Assembly: GCF_014174215.1 (NCBI RefSeq) | Contig: NZ_JABEQL010000008.1 | Coordinates: 89,101-153,100, forward strand | Reading direction: 5' to 3' | Source of the DNA: Gluconacetobacter tumulicola | GTDB lineage: Bacteria; Pseudomonadota; Alphaproteobacteria; Acetobacterales; Acetobacteraceae | Length of the DNA: 64,000 nucleotides | Shown: positions 18,914-28,306 of the stretch, one piece after another | How positions within the stretch are numbered: position 1 is the first letter of the stretch | How the letters are laid out: each line of letters opens with the position of its first letter | Notes under the pieces: generated by a model | Told to the model about the DNA's origin: nothing | What the model saw: the letters and a program-made list of their open reading frames with translations, nothing else | Database searches by the model: none | Position numbers and translations under genes: made by a program

Positions 18914-19837
18914 ATGAAGAAAAAAATCTTGCCAAGATTATCGAGTTTATTGTGTTTGTCCTCAGCGTTCCTCTTGGCGGGATGTGACTGGGCACTGTTC
19001 GATCCGAAGGGCACCGTGGGTGTCCAGGAGAAGAGCCTGATCCTGACCTCGACCTACGCGATGCTGCTTGTGGTCGTGCCGGTCATCGTTCTGACGCTGC
19101 TGTTCGCGTGGCAGTATCGCCAGTCGAACACGAGTGCCGAATACCTGCCGAAATGGTCGCACTCGAACAAGATCGAAGTCGTGATCTGGGTGGTTCCGTC
19201 CCTGATCATTCTCTTCCTGGCAGTGCTGACCTACCAGACCTGTCATTCTCTGGACCCCTACCGTCCGCTCGAAGAAGAAGCCAATGTGAAGCCGATTCAC
19301 GTTGAGGTCGTCGCGCTGGACTGGAAGTGGCTGTTCATCTACCCCGACGAGGGGATTGCCACGGTCAACCAGGTGGCCTTTCCGGTGAATACGCCGGTCG
19401 ACTTCCGGATCACCTCTGACGCGGTGATGAACTCGTTCTTCATTCCGCAGCTTGGCTCGCAGATCTATGCTATGGCCGGCATGCAGACGCAGTTGCATCT
19501 GGTGGCCAATACCGCCGGCAACTATCTCGGCGAGTCCGCGAACTTCAGCGGCCGGGGCTTCTCCGACATGCGCTTCCGCGCGCTGGCGCTGAGCAACGAC
19601 GACTACGCCGCCTGGATCCAGAAGGTGAAGGCAGCGTCCGAGCAGCTCGACAATTCGAACTATCCCAAGCTGGCCGCGCCCAGCGAGGCGAATCCGGTCG
19701 AGTATTTCTCGCATGCCGAACCCGGCCTGTTCGACCAGATCGTGGCCAAGTACAACAATGGCATGGTCATGGATAAGAGCACGGGCAAGATGTTGCATGT
19801 GCAGTCCGCGATGTCCGACATGAATATGAAGGAATAG
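18914..19837 (+). CDS. cyoA: Ubiquinol oxidase subunit II
   Basis: Subunit II of a heme-copper ubiquinol oxidase (bo3/ba type), a proton-pumping terminal oxidase of the inner membrane. The 307-residue protein starts with a lipoprotein signal, Lys-rich and ending in LAGC (Cys24). Two membrane helices ([31 protein letters not shown]) and a periplasmic cupredoxin fold follow. The copper-A ligands of cytochrome c oxidases are absent, as expected for a quinol oxidase. Start 18914 has GAGG six bases upstream; an ATG at 18890 is an alternative. First gene of cyoABCD. Confidence 0.94.
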   Translation: MKKKILPRLSSLLCLSSAFLLAGCDWALFDPKGTVGVQEKSLILTSTYAMLLVVVPVIVLTLLFAWQYRQSNTSAEYLPKWSHSNKIEVVIWVVPSLIILFLAVLTYQTCHSLDPYRPLEEEANVKPIHVEVVALDWKWLFIYPDEGIATVNQVAFPVNTPVDFRITSDAVMNSFFIPQLGSQIYAMAGMQTQLHLVANTAGNYLGESANFSGRGFSDMRFRALALSNDDYAAWIQKVKAASEQLDNSNYPKLAAPSEANPVEYFSHAEPGLFDQIVAKYNNGMVMDKSTGKMLHVQSAMSDMNMKE

Positions 19838-19842
19838 GACCG

Positions 19843-21837
19843 ATGTTAGGAAAATTAAGCTGGTCGGATATTCCGATCGATGTGCCTATCCTTGTTGGTA
19901 CCTTTGCCGGTGCCGCGATCGCCGGTCTGGCGGTGCTTGGGCTCATCACCTATTACGGCAAGTGGGGCTATCTCTGGAAAGAGTGGCTGACCTCGGTCGA
20001 CCATAAGCGTCTGGGCGTGATGTATATCGTGCTGGCGCTGGTTGCCCTGTTCCGTGGCTTCGCGGACGCCATCATGATGCGCTCGCAGCTCGCGCTGGCC
20101 TATGCCGGCAACCCGGGCTACCTGCCACCGCATCACTACGACCAGATCTTCTCGGCCCACGGCACCATCATGATCTTCTTCATGGCGATGGCGTTCATGA
20201 CCGGGCTGATGAACGTGATCGTGCCGCTGCAGATCGGCGCGCGCGACGTGGCTTTCCCCTTCCTGAACTCGCTCAGCTTCTGGATGACGACCATCAGCTT
20301 CGTGCTGATCAACGTGTCGCTGTTCATCGGTGAGTTCTCGCAGTGCGGCTGGCTGGCCTATCCGCCGCTGTCCGAGCAGCAGTTCAGTCCTGGTGTCGGT
20401 GTCGACTACTATATCTGGGCGGTTCAGCTTTCGGGCGTCGGCACACTGCTGACCGGTGTGAACTTCTTCACCACCATCGTGAAGATGCGCGCTCCGGGCA
20501 TGACGTTCATGAAGATGCCGGTGTTCACCTGGACCATCTTCTGCACCAGCGTGCTGATCATGCTCTCGTTCCCGATCCTGACCGTGGCCCTGGGCCTGCT
20601 GGGTCTGGACCGTTACCTCGGCATGCACTTCTTCACCAATGACGGTGGCGGCAACCAGATGCTGTATCTGAGCGTCATCTGGGGTTGGGGGCATCCGGAA
20701 GTCTATATTCTGGTTCTGCCGGCCTTCGGTGCGTTCTCGGAAATCACGCAGACCTTCTCGCGCAAGCCGCTGTTCGGCTACAACACCATGGTCTATGCGA
20801 CCTGTTCGATCATGGTCCTGTCGATGGTCGTGTGGCTCCATCACTTCTTCACCATGGGTGCCGGTGCCAACGTCAATACGTTCTTCGGCATCATGACGAT
20901 GATCATCGCGATCCCGACGGGCGTGAAGATCTTCAACTGGCTGTTCACCATGTATAAGGGCCGCGTCGAGTTCCACGCGACCATGTACTGGGTGATCGGC
21001 TTCATGATCACCTTCACCATCGGTGGCATGACCGGCGTCATGCTGGCCATCCCGGCTGCCGACTTCGTGCTGCACAACTCGCTGTTCGTTATCGCCCACT
21101 TCCACAACGTCATCATCGGCGGTGTGTATTTCGGCTACGTCGCGGCGATGAACTTCTGGTTCCCCAAGGCATTCGGCTTCAAGCTGAACGAAGCGTGGGG
21201 CAAGCGGGCGTTCTGGCTGTGGTTCGTTGGCTTCTACTTCGCGTTCATGCCGCTCTATGTCCTGGGCTTCGAGGGCATGACCCGTCGTATGAACCATTAC
21301 GACAATCCGGAATGGTATCCGTGGCTGCTGGTTGCCGAAGCCGGCGCCGTGATGATCGCCCTGGGCATCGTCTGCCAGCTGACGCAGCTCTATGTCTCGA
21401 TCCGTGACCGCAACCTGGCCGAAAACCGCGATCTGACGGGCGATCCGTGGAACGCGCGCACGCTGGAATGGTCGACCTCCTCGCCCCCGCCGTTCTACAA
21501 CTTCGCGGTTGTTCCGGTGGTGCATGACCTGGATGCGTTCGCCCATGACAAGGAGGCCGGCATCGATACCCGTGCCGCCGGTTCGAACTATCAGCCGATC
21601 CATATGCCGAAGAACACCGCCGCGGGCTTCTTCATCGGCATGTTCAGCCTGATCCTCGGCTTCGCCGCGATCTGGTGGATCTGGTGGCTGGCGGCCGTTG
21701 GCCTGATCGGTGTCATCGCGACCGTGATCGCGCGGAGCAGCAACAACGATGTCGACTACTATGTGCCGGCGTCCGAGGTTGCCCGTATCGAGAACGAGCA
21801 TACCCGTAACCTTCTGGCGGCACAGGCGGCGGAATAA
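19843..21837 (+). CDS. cyoB: Ubiquinol oxidase subunit I
   Basis: The 664-residue catalytic subunit binds low-spin heme and the heme-copper centre where oxygen is reduced. Recognisable elements are WGHPEVYIL (copper-B His and cross-linked Tyr region, near residue 285), [17 protein letters not shown] (two further copper ligands), and HFHNVIIGG, which carries the heme-ligating histidines near residue 420. The quinol-oxidase-type N-terminal extra helix precedes [11 protein letters not shown]. It begins five bases after cyoA. Whether the high-spin heme is O or A cannot be told from sequence. Confidence 0.97.
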   Translation: MLGKLSWSDIPIDVPILVGTFAGAAIAGLAVLGLITYYGKWGYLWKEWLTSVDHKRLGVMYIVLALVALFRGFADAIMMRSQLALAYAGNPGYLPPHHYDQIFSAHGTIMIFFMAMAFMTGLMNVIVPLQIGARDVAFPFLNSLSFWMTTISFVLINVSLFIGEFSQCGWLAYPPLSEQQFSPGVGVDYYIWAVQLSGVGTLLTGVNFFTTIVKMRAPGMTFMKMPVFTWTIFCTSVLIMLSFPILTVALGLLGLDRYLGMHFFTNDGGGNQMLYLSVIWGWGHPEVYILVLPAFGAFSEITQTFSRKPLFGYNTMVYATCSIMVLSMVVWLHHFFTMGAGANVNTFFGIMTMIIAIPTGVKIFNWLFTMYKGRVEFHATMYWVIGFMITFTIGGMTGVMLAIPAADFVLHNSLFVIAHFHNVIIGGVYFGYVAAMNFWFPKAFGFKLNEAWGKRAFWLWFVGFYFAFMPLYVLGFEGMTRRMNHYDNPEWYPWLLVAEAGAVMIALGIVCQLTQLYVSIRDRNLAENRDLTGDPWNARTLEWSTSSPPPFYNFAVVPVVHDLDAFAHDKEAGIDTRAAGSNYQPIHMPKNTAAGFFIGMFSLILGFAAIWWIWWLAAVGLIGVIATVIARSSNNDVDYYVPASEVARIENEHTRNLLAAQAAE

Positions 21838-22442
21838 TGGCGCACGATATCACTGCTGATGCGGCCCACGCCCACGAGGAACACCACGAATCTCCCGTGG
21901 TGTTCGGGTTCTGGCTGTATCTGATGACCGACTGCATCATCTTCGGAACGCTGTTCGCGGTGTTCGCTGTGATGCGCAACCAGTTTGCCGGTGGTCCCAC
22001 CGGCAAGGACATCTTCGATCTGAACGGGGTGGGGATCGAGACGGCGCTGCTGCTGCTGAGCTCGATCACCTACGGTTTCGGGATGATCAGCGCGCACCAG
22101 AACAAGCTGGGCGCGCTGCGGGGCTGGCTCGGGGTGACCTTCATCCTGGGCCTGGGCTTCCTGTTCATGGAGCTCCGCGAGTTCTCGCACATGGTTGCGG
22201 AAGGCAACGGACCGGATCGCAGCGCGTTCCTGTCGGCCTTCTTCACCCTGGTCGGGACCCATGGTCTGCATGTGACCTGCGGCCTGCTGTGGATGGCGGT
22301 TCTGATCGTCCAGACGGGTGGGAAGACCGTCCTGTCCGAGCGCATGACGAACAAGCTGACCTGCCTCAGCCTGTTCTGGCACTTTCTGGACATCGTCTGG
22401 ATCTGTGTCTTCACCTTTGTCTATCTGATGAGTGTGATCTGA
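21837..22442 (+). CDS. cyoC: Ubiquinol oxidase subunit III
   Basis: This 201-residue membrane subunit has five helices and the subunit III signatures PVVFGFWLYLMTDCIIF and GTHGLHVTCGLLWM. The start ATG shares a base with the cyoB stop (TAATG), which implies coupled translation. Both length and order match the standard cyo operon. Confidence 0.95.
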   Translation: MAHDITADAAHAHEEHHESPVVFGFWLYLMTDCIIFGTLFAVFAVMRNQFAGGPTGKDIFDLNGVGIETALLLLSSITYGFGMISAHQNKLGALRGWLGVTFILGLGFLFMELREFSHMVAEGNGPDRSAFLSAFFTLVGTHGLHVTCGLLWMAVLIVQTGGKTVLSERMTNKLTCLSLFWHFLDIVWICVFTFVYLMSVI

Positions 22443-22774
22443 TGGCTGACGCGCATACGGACCATTCGGGAGCGAGCCACGGAAGTGTAGGGTCTTACCT
22501 TACCGGGTTCGTCATCTCTGTCCTGCTGACGGTTGCCGCCTTCGGTGTCGTGATGGCACACAGCTTCTCGCCCTCCGGGACGATTGCTGCCATTGCGATC
22601 CTGGCTGCGGTGCAGATCGTGGTTCATCTGGTGTTCTTCCTGCATATGAACACGTCTTCGGAGCAGCGCTGGAATGTGATGGCGTTTGTCTTCACCGTCC
22701 TGACGGTCTTTATCCTGATCGTTGGCACGCTGTTCATCATGCATGACACCTCGATCAACATGATGTCGCGCTGA
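22442..22774 (+). CDS. cyoD: Ubiquinol oxidase subunit IV
   Basis: The 110-residue small subunit has three membrane helices (YLTGFVISVLLTVAAFGVVM, AIAILAAVQIVVHLVFFLHM, and a C-terminal helix) and is thought to stabilise assembly. The start overlaps the cyoC stop (TGATG). The open frame extends further upstream, but that part lies inside cyoC. No heme O synthase gene (cyoE) follows; a terminator closes the operon. Confidence 0.93.
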   Translation: MADAHTDHSGASHGSVGSYLTGFVISVLLTVAAFGVVMAHSFSPSGTIAAIAILAAVQIVVHLVFFLHMNTSSEQRWNVMAFVFTVLTVFILIVGTLFIMHDTSINMMSR

Positions 22775-22828
22775 TATCCGCCTTCCCGGGTGCCGCAAGG
22801 CCCCCGGACCGGCTGGATGCCAGACATG

Positions 22829-22866
22829 AAAAAGGCCGGGGAGGGAAACCTCGCCGGCCTTTTTTC
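22829..22866 (+). terminator. Rho-independent terminator of the cyo operon
   Basis: A 12-position stem with one mismatch (AGGCCGGGGAGG with CCTCGCCGGCCT) closes on a GAAA tetraloop. A T run follows, and an A run on the 5' side would make it work in both directions. Confidence 0.92.
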
Positions 22867-23249
22867 ATGTCCGTGCCGGAAGTGTTGGATTCAGCTCGAA
22901 TGAGGCCAAGTGGGTGGCGGCGCGAGCGAATCTGGGATTGCCCGCTGAGAAGCGGTTGCATGCTGGCCGCGCGGATAAACGGCGGACCAATCCGGTCCGG
23001 CAAACTTCGCTGCGGCCATTATCTATGAGGTTCTTGCATCACAAAGGATCAGAACCGATGCCGCTCGTCACTTCGTGCACGATTTAGTGATTATTCTTTT
23101 CGTATGACTCTCTGTTTGGGCGCACGTTTATGACGCAATTTTGCCCTACTTTTGCCTTCTTTACAAAATGAAACAAAAATGCTTAATCGCTATTTGGGAA
23201 TGATTTCTTTCGAATGCCGGCATTCCCGGATGCGATGAGAGATATATAT
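22867..23249. other. Gene-free, AT-rich region before the envelope gene pair
   Basis: About 380 bases without a gene. Base composition falls sharply toward A and T after about 23030, unlike the flanks. A palindrome at 23212-23225 sits just before the lipoprotein gene. It is presumably the promoter region of the two-gene unit. Confidence 0.55.
23212..23225. promoter_or_regulatory. Perfect palindrome before the lipoprotein gene
   Basis: GAATGCCGGCATTC is a perfect 14-base dyad, 24 bases before the ATG. A GGGAATG copy at 23196-23202 pairs with the overlapping CATTCCC at 23221-23227. Alternative hairpins or a repressor site near the ribosome-binding region are both possible. Confidence 0.4.
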
Positions 23250-23768
23250 ATGAAAAATTCAAGAATTTTGGTTTCTTGTGCTTTGGCGGCGCCATTGGTC
23301 CTGTCCGCTTGCGCGACGCCTGGTGACGAGAACAGAGCCGACACTTACAATGCTGCTCAAGTCAACCAACGGCAGTTGGCTCATGTGATCAATATTCTTG
23401 CTGTAATGCCTGCCCGGGTCCAGGTCAGCAATGCGCAAAACCAACGCACTGCGCAGATCGTGGGGGGACTATTGGGCGCCGGTCTTGGTGCCGGCCTCGG
23501 CGCGGGTGTAGCGCATTCGACCACAGCTGGGGTGCTGGGCGGCCTCGGTGGCGGCGGTGTCGGCGCGGCCGCCGGGTCTCTCGTTCCCGGGCAGACTCTG
23601 GTCGATGGCGTTTCGATTACCTATCAGGACGGCAATCAGACCTTCAGCTCCGCTCAAGTCGGACGTTTGTGTGAATACGTGCCGGGCAAGGCTGTCATGA
23701 TTCAAGGGAGCCCAACCGAAACCCGCGTTCAGCCCAACCATGAGTGCCCTCCGCCGCAGAAATCATGA
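23250..23768 (+). CDS. Glycine-zipper outer-membrane-type lipoprotein, unknown function
   Basis: The 172-residue protein starts with a lipoprotein signal (MKNSRILVSC, lipobox LSAC with Cys21), so it should be lipidated in the envelope. Residues about 72-115 form a glycine-zipper region (GGLLGAGLGAGLGAG, GGLGGGGVGAAAG) like SlyB or RcsF-associated lipoproteins. A C-terminal part with two cysteines follows (RLCEYVPG, HECPPP). The start at 23250 fits the signal peptide; 12 upstream in-frame codons do not. Codon use and GC are lower than in the neighbours. It is followed 14 bases later by a second exported protein, probably in the same transcript. Confidence 0.8.
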   Translation: MKNSRILVSCALAAPLVLSACATPGDENRADTYNAAQVNQRQLAHVINILAVMPARVQVSNAQNQRTAQIVGGLLGAGLGAGLGAGVAHSTTAGVLGGLGGGGVGAAAGSLVPGQTLVDGVSITYQDGNQTFSSAQVGRLCEYVPGKAVMIQGSPTETRVQPNHECPPPQKS

Positions 23769-23782
23769 TCTGAGGAAATGTA

Positions 23783-24307
23783 ATGAAACGGGTTGCCTTA
23801 CTCGCGTTTCTTGCCCTGCCGTGTTCCGGTTTCGCGCAGAGCCTTACCGACCAGATTAATGCGGTTTCTGCCGCACAGGATCAAAATGAGGCGGCGGCAC
23901 GTCAGGCATGGGCAGCACAGCAGGCGGAATTGCGGCGCCAGGAGCAGGCGCAGGCCGCCAGGGCTCAGCAGGCTCGGCGTCAGGCTGAAGCCGTTGCGGC
24001 TGCTCGGCGCGCCAAGTTGGAGGCGCGTGAGGCCAAGGATGAGGCCTACGCGGACAAGCTGCGGGAACTGGACCTCCAGAGCCGGGAACTGGATCTTCAG
24101 GCGAAAAAGACGGATGTCTCTCGTGAGAACGACATCATCGACAGCACGCTGAAGCAGAAGGACGCCGCGGCTGATCTGACGCAATCCCAGGCTGATGCGA
24201 ACAGGAGTGTTTCGCAGGGTGCGAAGGTGTTGATGGAGAAAAACGGCGCCAAAGCCGAATTGGAGGGCCAGGCTGCCGTGAAGAAGGAATCGGGCTGGTT
24301 CCATTAG
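23783..24307 (+). CDS. Exported coiled-coil protein, unknown function
   Basis: The 174-residue protein has a signal peptide (MKRVALLAFLALPCSGFAQ, cleavage about residue 19). A long Ala/Gln/Arg/Glu-rich helix (about residues 25-130) with heptad character follows, then a less regular tail ending in SGWFH. The body is periplasmic by prediction. It may belong to a family of uncharacterised proteobacterial exported helical proteins (DUF5384-like), but I am not sure of that match. It is co-transcribed with the preceding lipoprotein gene by position and shares its terminator, suggesting the two work together at the envelope. Confidence 0.75.
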   Translation: MKRVALLAFLALPCSGFAQSLTDQINAVSAAQDQNEAAARQAWAAQQAELRRQEQAQAARAQQARRQAEAVAAARRAKLEAREAKDEAYADKLRELDLQSRELDLQAKKTDVSRENDIIDSTLKQKDAAADLTQSQADANRSVSQGAKVLMEKNGAKAELEGQAAVKKESGWFH

Positions 24308-24370
24308 CCCATGATCCGACGCACCCTGGTTTGTGGGCGTCGCTCTGTTTTGCAGTTCTGATTAACATTC

Positions 24371-24406
24371 AGCCCGTTCAGGTGGGATCATCTGAACGGG
24401 CTTTTT
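24371..24406 (+). terminator. Rho-independent terminator of the envelope gene pair
   Basis: An 11-bp perfect stem (AGCCCGTTCAG with CTGAACGGGCT) closes on a 10-base loop and is followed by a T run. It lies 64 bases after the coiled-coil gene. Confidence 0.88.
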
Positions 24407-24535
24407 ATTCGCATCCGAGATCGTACAATGTGTCGGTCTTGTCGATCATAGTGACGAGGCCCAGAGGTCGGATCATCGCATTCCACGGCCGCACGCAGCG
24501 AGAGACAAGAATAATCGCGAGTACCGCCTGCTGAT

Positions 24536-24673
24536 ATGCAGCATGGGGCGGTGGGTGGATGCGCCGGTCGAATTGGTCGTGAGCAGGACCAGTAGCTGCA
24601 TCTTGAGGCAAATTCGCTCTTCACCGCACGGGATGTCGCCGAAAAGCTGAATCTGCCTCGCAATACCGTCTGA
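24536..24673 (+). pseudogene. Decayed helix-turn-helix fragment
   Basis: The frame from 24536 is interrupted by a TAG at 24593. It then reads LHLEANSLFTARDVAEKLNLPRNTV before a TGA at 24671. The part FTARDVAEKLNLPRNTV has the spacing of a helix-turn-helix recognition unit, as in the C-terminal winged helix of Fic-type and related regulators, but it stops in the middle of the unit. The surrounding 24410-24700 has no intact gene. I read this as a remnant of a lost gene; a chance match cannot be excluded. Confidence 0.35.
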
Positions 24674-24705
24674 TCTCTACCGGTCAGAGACCATAATCCT
24701 TGATA

Positions 24706-25038
24706 TCAATCCTTGTGCGGCTCCGGCGACAGCAGGTCCTTCTTGCCGGGCTTGTCCTTCCATTCCTCGGCATCGGCGGGGGGAGTGCCCTTGCGCGTGA
24801 TGTTGGGCCATTTGGTGGAATAGCTGGCATTGATTTCGGCCCAGGCGGCAGCGCGGTCGTCGCTGTCGGGAACGATGGCTTCAGCCGGACATTCCGGTTC
24901 GCACACACCGCAATCGATGCACTCGTCGGGGTTGATGACCAGGAAGTTCTCGCCGGCATAGAAGCAATCGACCGGGCACACCTCGACACAGTCCATGAAC
25001 TTGCAGCGAATGCAGTTTTCGGTGACCACGTAGGTCAT
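24706..25038 (-). CDS. fdxA: 7Fe ferredoxin (3Fe-4S/4Fe-4S)
   Basis: The 110-residue electron carrier has two cluster motifs: [18 protein letters not shown] near residue 9 and [16 protein letters not shown] near residue 39. This is the arrangement of FdxA seven-iron ferredoxins, including the C-terminal extension with [20 protein letters not shown]. It lies downstream of hslR and an SUV3-type helicase on the same strand, a familiar alphaproteobacterial order. There the next gene is often carD, which is missing here. Confidence 0.95.
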   Translation of the reverse strand: MTYVVTENCIRCKFMDCVEVCPVDCFYAGENFLVINPDECIDCGVCEPECPAEAIVPDSDDRAAAWAEINASYSTKWPNITRKGTPPADAEEWKDKPGKKDLLSPEPHKD

Positions 25039-25213
25039 CGTTCATCTCCGATTATCTGTAGCTGCGATAACGTCGATCGACGACATCATCAGCCTTGGGG
25101 CCTGCGAGGTGCCGCCAACGGGAGCCTCGCCTATGATGGGCGTTGGTATGAAAGTCTTTTGAAGCCATGGCAAGTCAAAGACGCCATGCCGGCCTGTCGG
25201 AGGGCGGCGACGG

Positions 25214-25531
25214 TCAGTCCACGGGCGACAGGGCCCGCTCCGGCACGATCTCGTAGAGCAGGCGGGCCACCGTTGCCGGGCCGCGCCGCTGTGCCAGCGA
25301 CACGATCCGCAGCACCATCACGCCGTCGCCGGTCGGGGGTGGCAAGGTCAGGATATCGCCCGGGCGTACCAGCGCATGGGCCTTTTCGGTCCGCTGCCGG
25401 TTGATCCGCACCAGGCCGGCCTGGGCCATGCGGGCGCAGTCGGGCCGGCTGCGGGCAAAGCGCGCGCACCATAACCAGCTATCGAGCCTCTGTGTCGCGA
25501 CGTCATCCGGTGCGGTGCGCTCGCGGCTCAT
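25214..25531 (-). CDS. S4-domain RNA-binding protein (HslR-like)
   Basis: The 105-residue protein contains an S4 RNA-binding domain (QRLDSWLWCARFARSRPDCARMAQ near residue 14, VRINRQRTEKAHALVRPGDIL following). HslR/Hsp15 proteins rescue stalled 50S subunits in E. coli; that role here is inferred. The start codon overlaps the stop of the upstream helicase gene (ATGA), implying coupling of two RNA-related proteins. Confidence 0.88.
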   Translation of the reverse strand: MSRERTAPDDVATQRLDSWLWCARFARSRPDCARMAQAGLVRINRQRTEKAHALVRPGDILTLPPPTGDGVMVLRIVSLAQRRGPATVARLLYEIVPERALSPVD

Positions 25532-28173
25532 CGGCGCGGGGATTTCAGCACGGCCAGTGCCGCGAACGGGCCCTCCGGGACGGGATGCGGGGCCCGGGGG
25601 ATGATGGTGCGGGTCGGTATCGGTGCCTGGCCCTTCGCCTTTCCGGACGGGCGGGGTGGGCCGTCATGGGGGGCGGGAGCCGTCCGGTGCCGTTGGCGGC
25701 GTCGTGCATCCTGCGTCACTGCCAGCATGGCCGGGGCGGCCGGGCCGTATTCGCTGGCGCCCAGCGGGCGGGCGGCGCGGACGGGAATATCCAGGGCCTT
25801 GAGGATCGCCGCCACCATTTCCGGCCGGACACCCAGGCGCGACGGCAATCCGTCGGGCAGGGGCACTGGTCCGTTGCGGGCCCGCCAGCGCAGTTCGCCG
25901 GACAGTTTCTCGGCAATATCGAGGCGCAGGCGCACCGGGCCGGCGGCGATCCAGCCCAGCTGCGCCAGGATGGCGTCATGCGGGCCGTCAGCGGGGACCG
26001 AGACCGCGCCGGGGGGCGGAAGGTCGGGCAGTTTTCGCCCGGTGCGCGCGGCTAGCAGGATCGCGCGCAGGCGCATGGCATGGGGCCGCAGCAGGGCGGG
26101 CATCAGCACCGCATGCCGGCCGATGCGCACGCCCAGATCCTTGAGGCGGGCACGGAGGGCAGGGGGCACGGACAGGCTGTCGGCCACCACGCCGCCCTGT
26201 TCTTCCAGCCGATGCAGGATGCCGCGCAGCGTCGGGTCCGCCTCCACGGCGGCGCGGGCGGCGAACAGGGGGGCCATCGCCTCGCGCACCTGGCGGTCCA
26301 GCCATTGTGCCAGATGGGCCCGGATGCGTTCCTTCTGCGCGCCGTCGAGAAAGGAATTGTCCATGACGTCGATACGCGGCCGGAGCAGATGGTCGCCGCC
26401 GCGCAGGCGCGCGATCATGCCGCCATCCCATTCGACGAACCGTCCATCGGCCGAAAACGCGAAGGCGTCATCCGGCGCCTGCGTGAGCGCCTGGACGCGT
26501 CGGGGGATCTCGGTCCGCAGGGCGCGGCGGGCGGCGCGCAGCAGCAGGCGCTGGTCGGGCAGGGCGGAGGCGGAATCCGCCACCAGGTCCAGGCCCGCCA
26601 CCCGGCCCACCGGATGGCCTTCCACCACGACCTCGCCCTGGGCGGTGACGGCGGATAGCAGATCTTCCTCGGCGGATTCGTCAAGGCGGCGGATCAGGGA
26701 GGCGGCGCGGCGATCGACGAAGCGTGCGGTCAGCCGCTCGTGCAGCGCGTCCGACAACTGGTCCTCGACCGCGCGGGTGCGTTCCTGCCAGTGGGGGGCG
26801 TTGCGCACCCAGTCCCGGCGGGCGGCGATATAGGCACAGACGCGGATGCCCGAGAGGCGGTGCATGAGGGAATCGATATCGCCGTCGATCCGGGTGAAGC
26901 CCCCGATCTGCGCCTCCATCCAGGATTCGGGCACATGCTGGTCGCGCATGACATGGGTGAAGATCCGCGCGCAGAGCCTGGTGTGGCTCTCGTCGCCCAG
27001 CTTGCGGAAATCGGGAATCTGGCAGGCCTCCCACAGCAGCCGGGTGGCGCGGGACGAGCGGACGAGGTTGCGGATGTCCGGCACTGCCGCCAGGCTGCTG
27101 AGGGTCAGCACGTCGGTCGCCTCGTTGCCGGCGGTCAGTCCCACCAGGGGCGGGGGGCGGCTCAGGCTGGCCAGCAGGGCCTCGGGATTGGAAAAATCCA
27201 GATCGCTGTTGCGCCAGAACAGGCGCTCGATCGGATCGAAACGGTGGGTTTCGACTGCCTCGACCACTTCCTCCGACACAGGGGGGCAGGTGCCGGCGGT
27301 GCCGAAGGTGCCGTCGCGCATGCCGCGTCCGGCCCGGCCGGCGATCTGGGCGATTTCGGCGGGGAAGAGCCGCCGGGCTCGCATGCCGTCGAATTTCGAC
27401 AGGCCGGCGAAGGCGACATGGTTGACGTCCATGTTCAGGCCCATGCCGATCGCGTCGGTCGCGACCAGGTAATCGACCTCGCGTTCCTGATACAGCGCGA
27501 CCTGCGCGTTGCGCGTGCGCGGGGAGAGCTGCCCCATGACGACGGCGCAGCCCCCGCGCCGGCGCCGGATCAGTTCGGCGATCGCATAGACTTCGGTTGC
27601 CGAGAAGGCGACGATCGCGGAGCGGGGGGGCAGGCGTGTCAGCTTGCAGGCGCCCAGATGCGTGAGGCTGGAGAGGCGGGGGCGGGTGTCGATCTCGATC
27701 CCCGGCACCAGGCGGCGCAGCAGCGGGCGGATCGTCTCCGCCCCCAGGAACATGGTTTCCACCATGCCGCGGGCATGCAGCAGCCGGTCGGTAAAGATAT
27801 GGCCCCGGTCGGGATCGGCGCAGAGCTGGATTTCGTCGACTGCGACGAATTCCGCGCGCTGGTCCAGCGGCATGGCCTCGACGGTGCAGGAGAACCAGCG
27901 GGCGTTGGGCGGGACGATCTTTTCCTCGCCCGTGATCAGCGCGACCGCGCCGGCACCTTTCGCGGCGACCATGCGCTCGTAATTCTCGCGGGCCAGCAGG
28001 CGCAGGGGGAAGCCGATGATGCCGCTGGAATGGGCCAGCAGGCGCTCGATGGCCAGGTGGGTCTTGCCCGTATTGGTCGGGCCGAGGACGGCCCTGATTC
28101 TCCTGGCATTCGCAGGATGGAGAGCGTGTCGCGCGGCACTGGGGGACCCGGCCCCCGGGGATGCACCCATCAT
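25528..28173 (-). CDS. SUV3/MgpS-like RNA helicase
   Basis: This superfamily 2 helicase of about 881 residues resembles mitochondrial SUV3. It has Walker A GPTNTGKTH near residue 34, LARENYERM, DEIQLCADPDRG (DEVQ-type motif II), VAFSATEVYAIAELIRRR, then VATDAIGMGLNMDV and QIAGRAGRGMRDG. The last 500 residues are a helical C-terminal region with a basic, proline-rich tail. The start at 28173 (two tandem ATGs) is chosen because longer frames run into the divergent aminopeptidase gene and look unlike protein. A role in RNA turnover or ribosome maintenance is inferred from the family and from coupling to hslR. Confidence 0.87.
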   Translation of the reverse strand: MMGASPGAGSPSAARHALHPANARRIRAVLGPTNTGKTHLAIERLLAHSSGIIGFPLRLLARENYERMVAAKGAGAVALITGEEKIVPPNARWFSCTVEAMPLDQRAEFVAVDEIQLCADPDRGHIFTDRLLHARGMVETMFLGAETIRPLLRRLVPGIEIDTRPRLSSLTHLGACKLTRLPPRSAIVAFSATEVYAIAELIRRRRGGCAVVMGQLSPRTRNAQVALYQEREVDYLVATDAIGMGLNMDVNHVAFAGLSKFDGMRARRLFPAEIAQIAGRAGRGMRDGTFGTAGTCPPVSEEVVEAVETHRFDPIERLFWRNSDLDFSNPEALLASLSRPPPLVGLTAGNEATDVLTLSSLAAVPDIRNLVRSSRATRLLWEACQIPDFRKLGDESHTRLCARIFTHVMRDQHVPESWMEAQIGGFTRIDGDIDSLMHRLSGIRVCAYIAARRDWVRNAPHWQERTRAVEDQLSDALHERLTARFVDRRAASLIRRLDESAEEDLLSAVTAQGEVVVEGHPVGRVAGLDLVADSASALPDQRLLLRAARRALRTEIPRRVQALTQAPDDAFAFSADGRFVEWDGGMIARLRGGDHLLRPRIDVMDNSFLDGAQKERIRAHLAQWLDRQVREAMAPLFAARAAVEADPTLRGILHRLEEQGGVVADSLSVPPALRARLKDLGVRIGRHAVLMPALLRPHAMRLRAILLAARTGRKLPDLPPPGAVSVPADGPHDAILAQLGWIAAGPVRLRLDIAEKLSGELRWRARNGPVPLPDGLPSRLGVRPEMVAAILKALDIPVRAARPLGASEYGPAAPAMLAVTQDARRRQRHRTAPAPHDGPPRPSGKAKGQAPIPTRTIIPRAPHPVPEGPFAALAVLKSPRR

Positions 28174-28306
28174 GGTGCCATGCTCAGATGACCCCGGGCG
28201 GATTGCAAGCAAAACCCGCGTCACGATTGTAGAATAAGTTACCGACCGGTTGCGTTGCCCGCGCGCAGGACGCACGCTGGCGGTGTTCGGATCGCGGAGG
28301 CCGCTG

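Noticed and set aside
19855..21801. 648-residue frame antisense to cyoB
   Set aside because: It covers cyoB almost exactly and shows His/Asp/Arg-rich composition typical of an antisense frame of membrane-protein codons.
23459..23580. Tandem GGTGCCGG/GGCGG-type DNA repeats
   Set aside because: The pattern comes from the glycine-zipper codons of the lipoprotein gene and is explained by the protein sequence.
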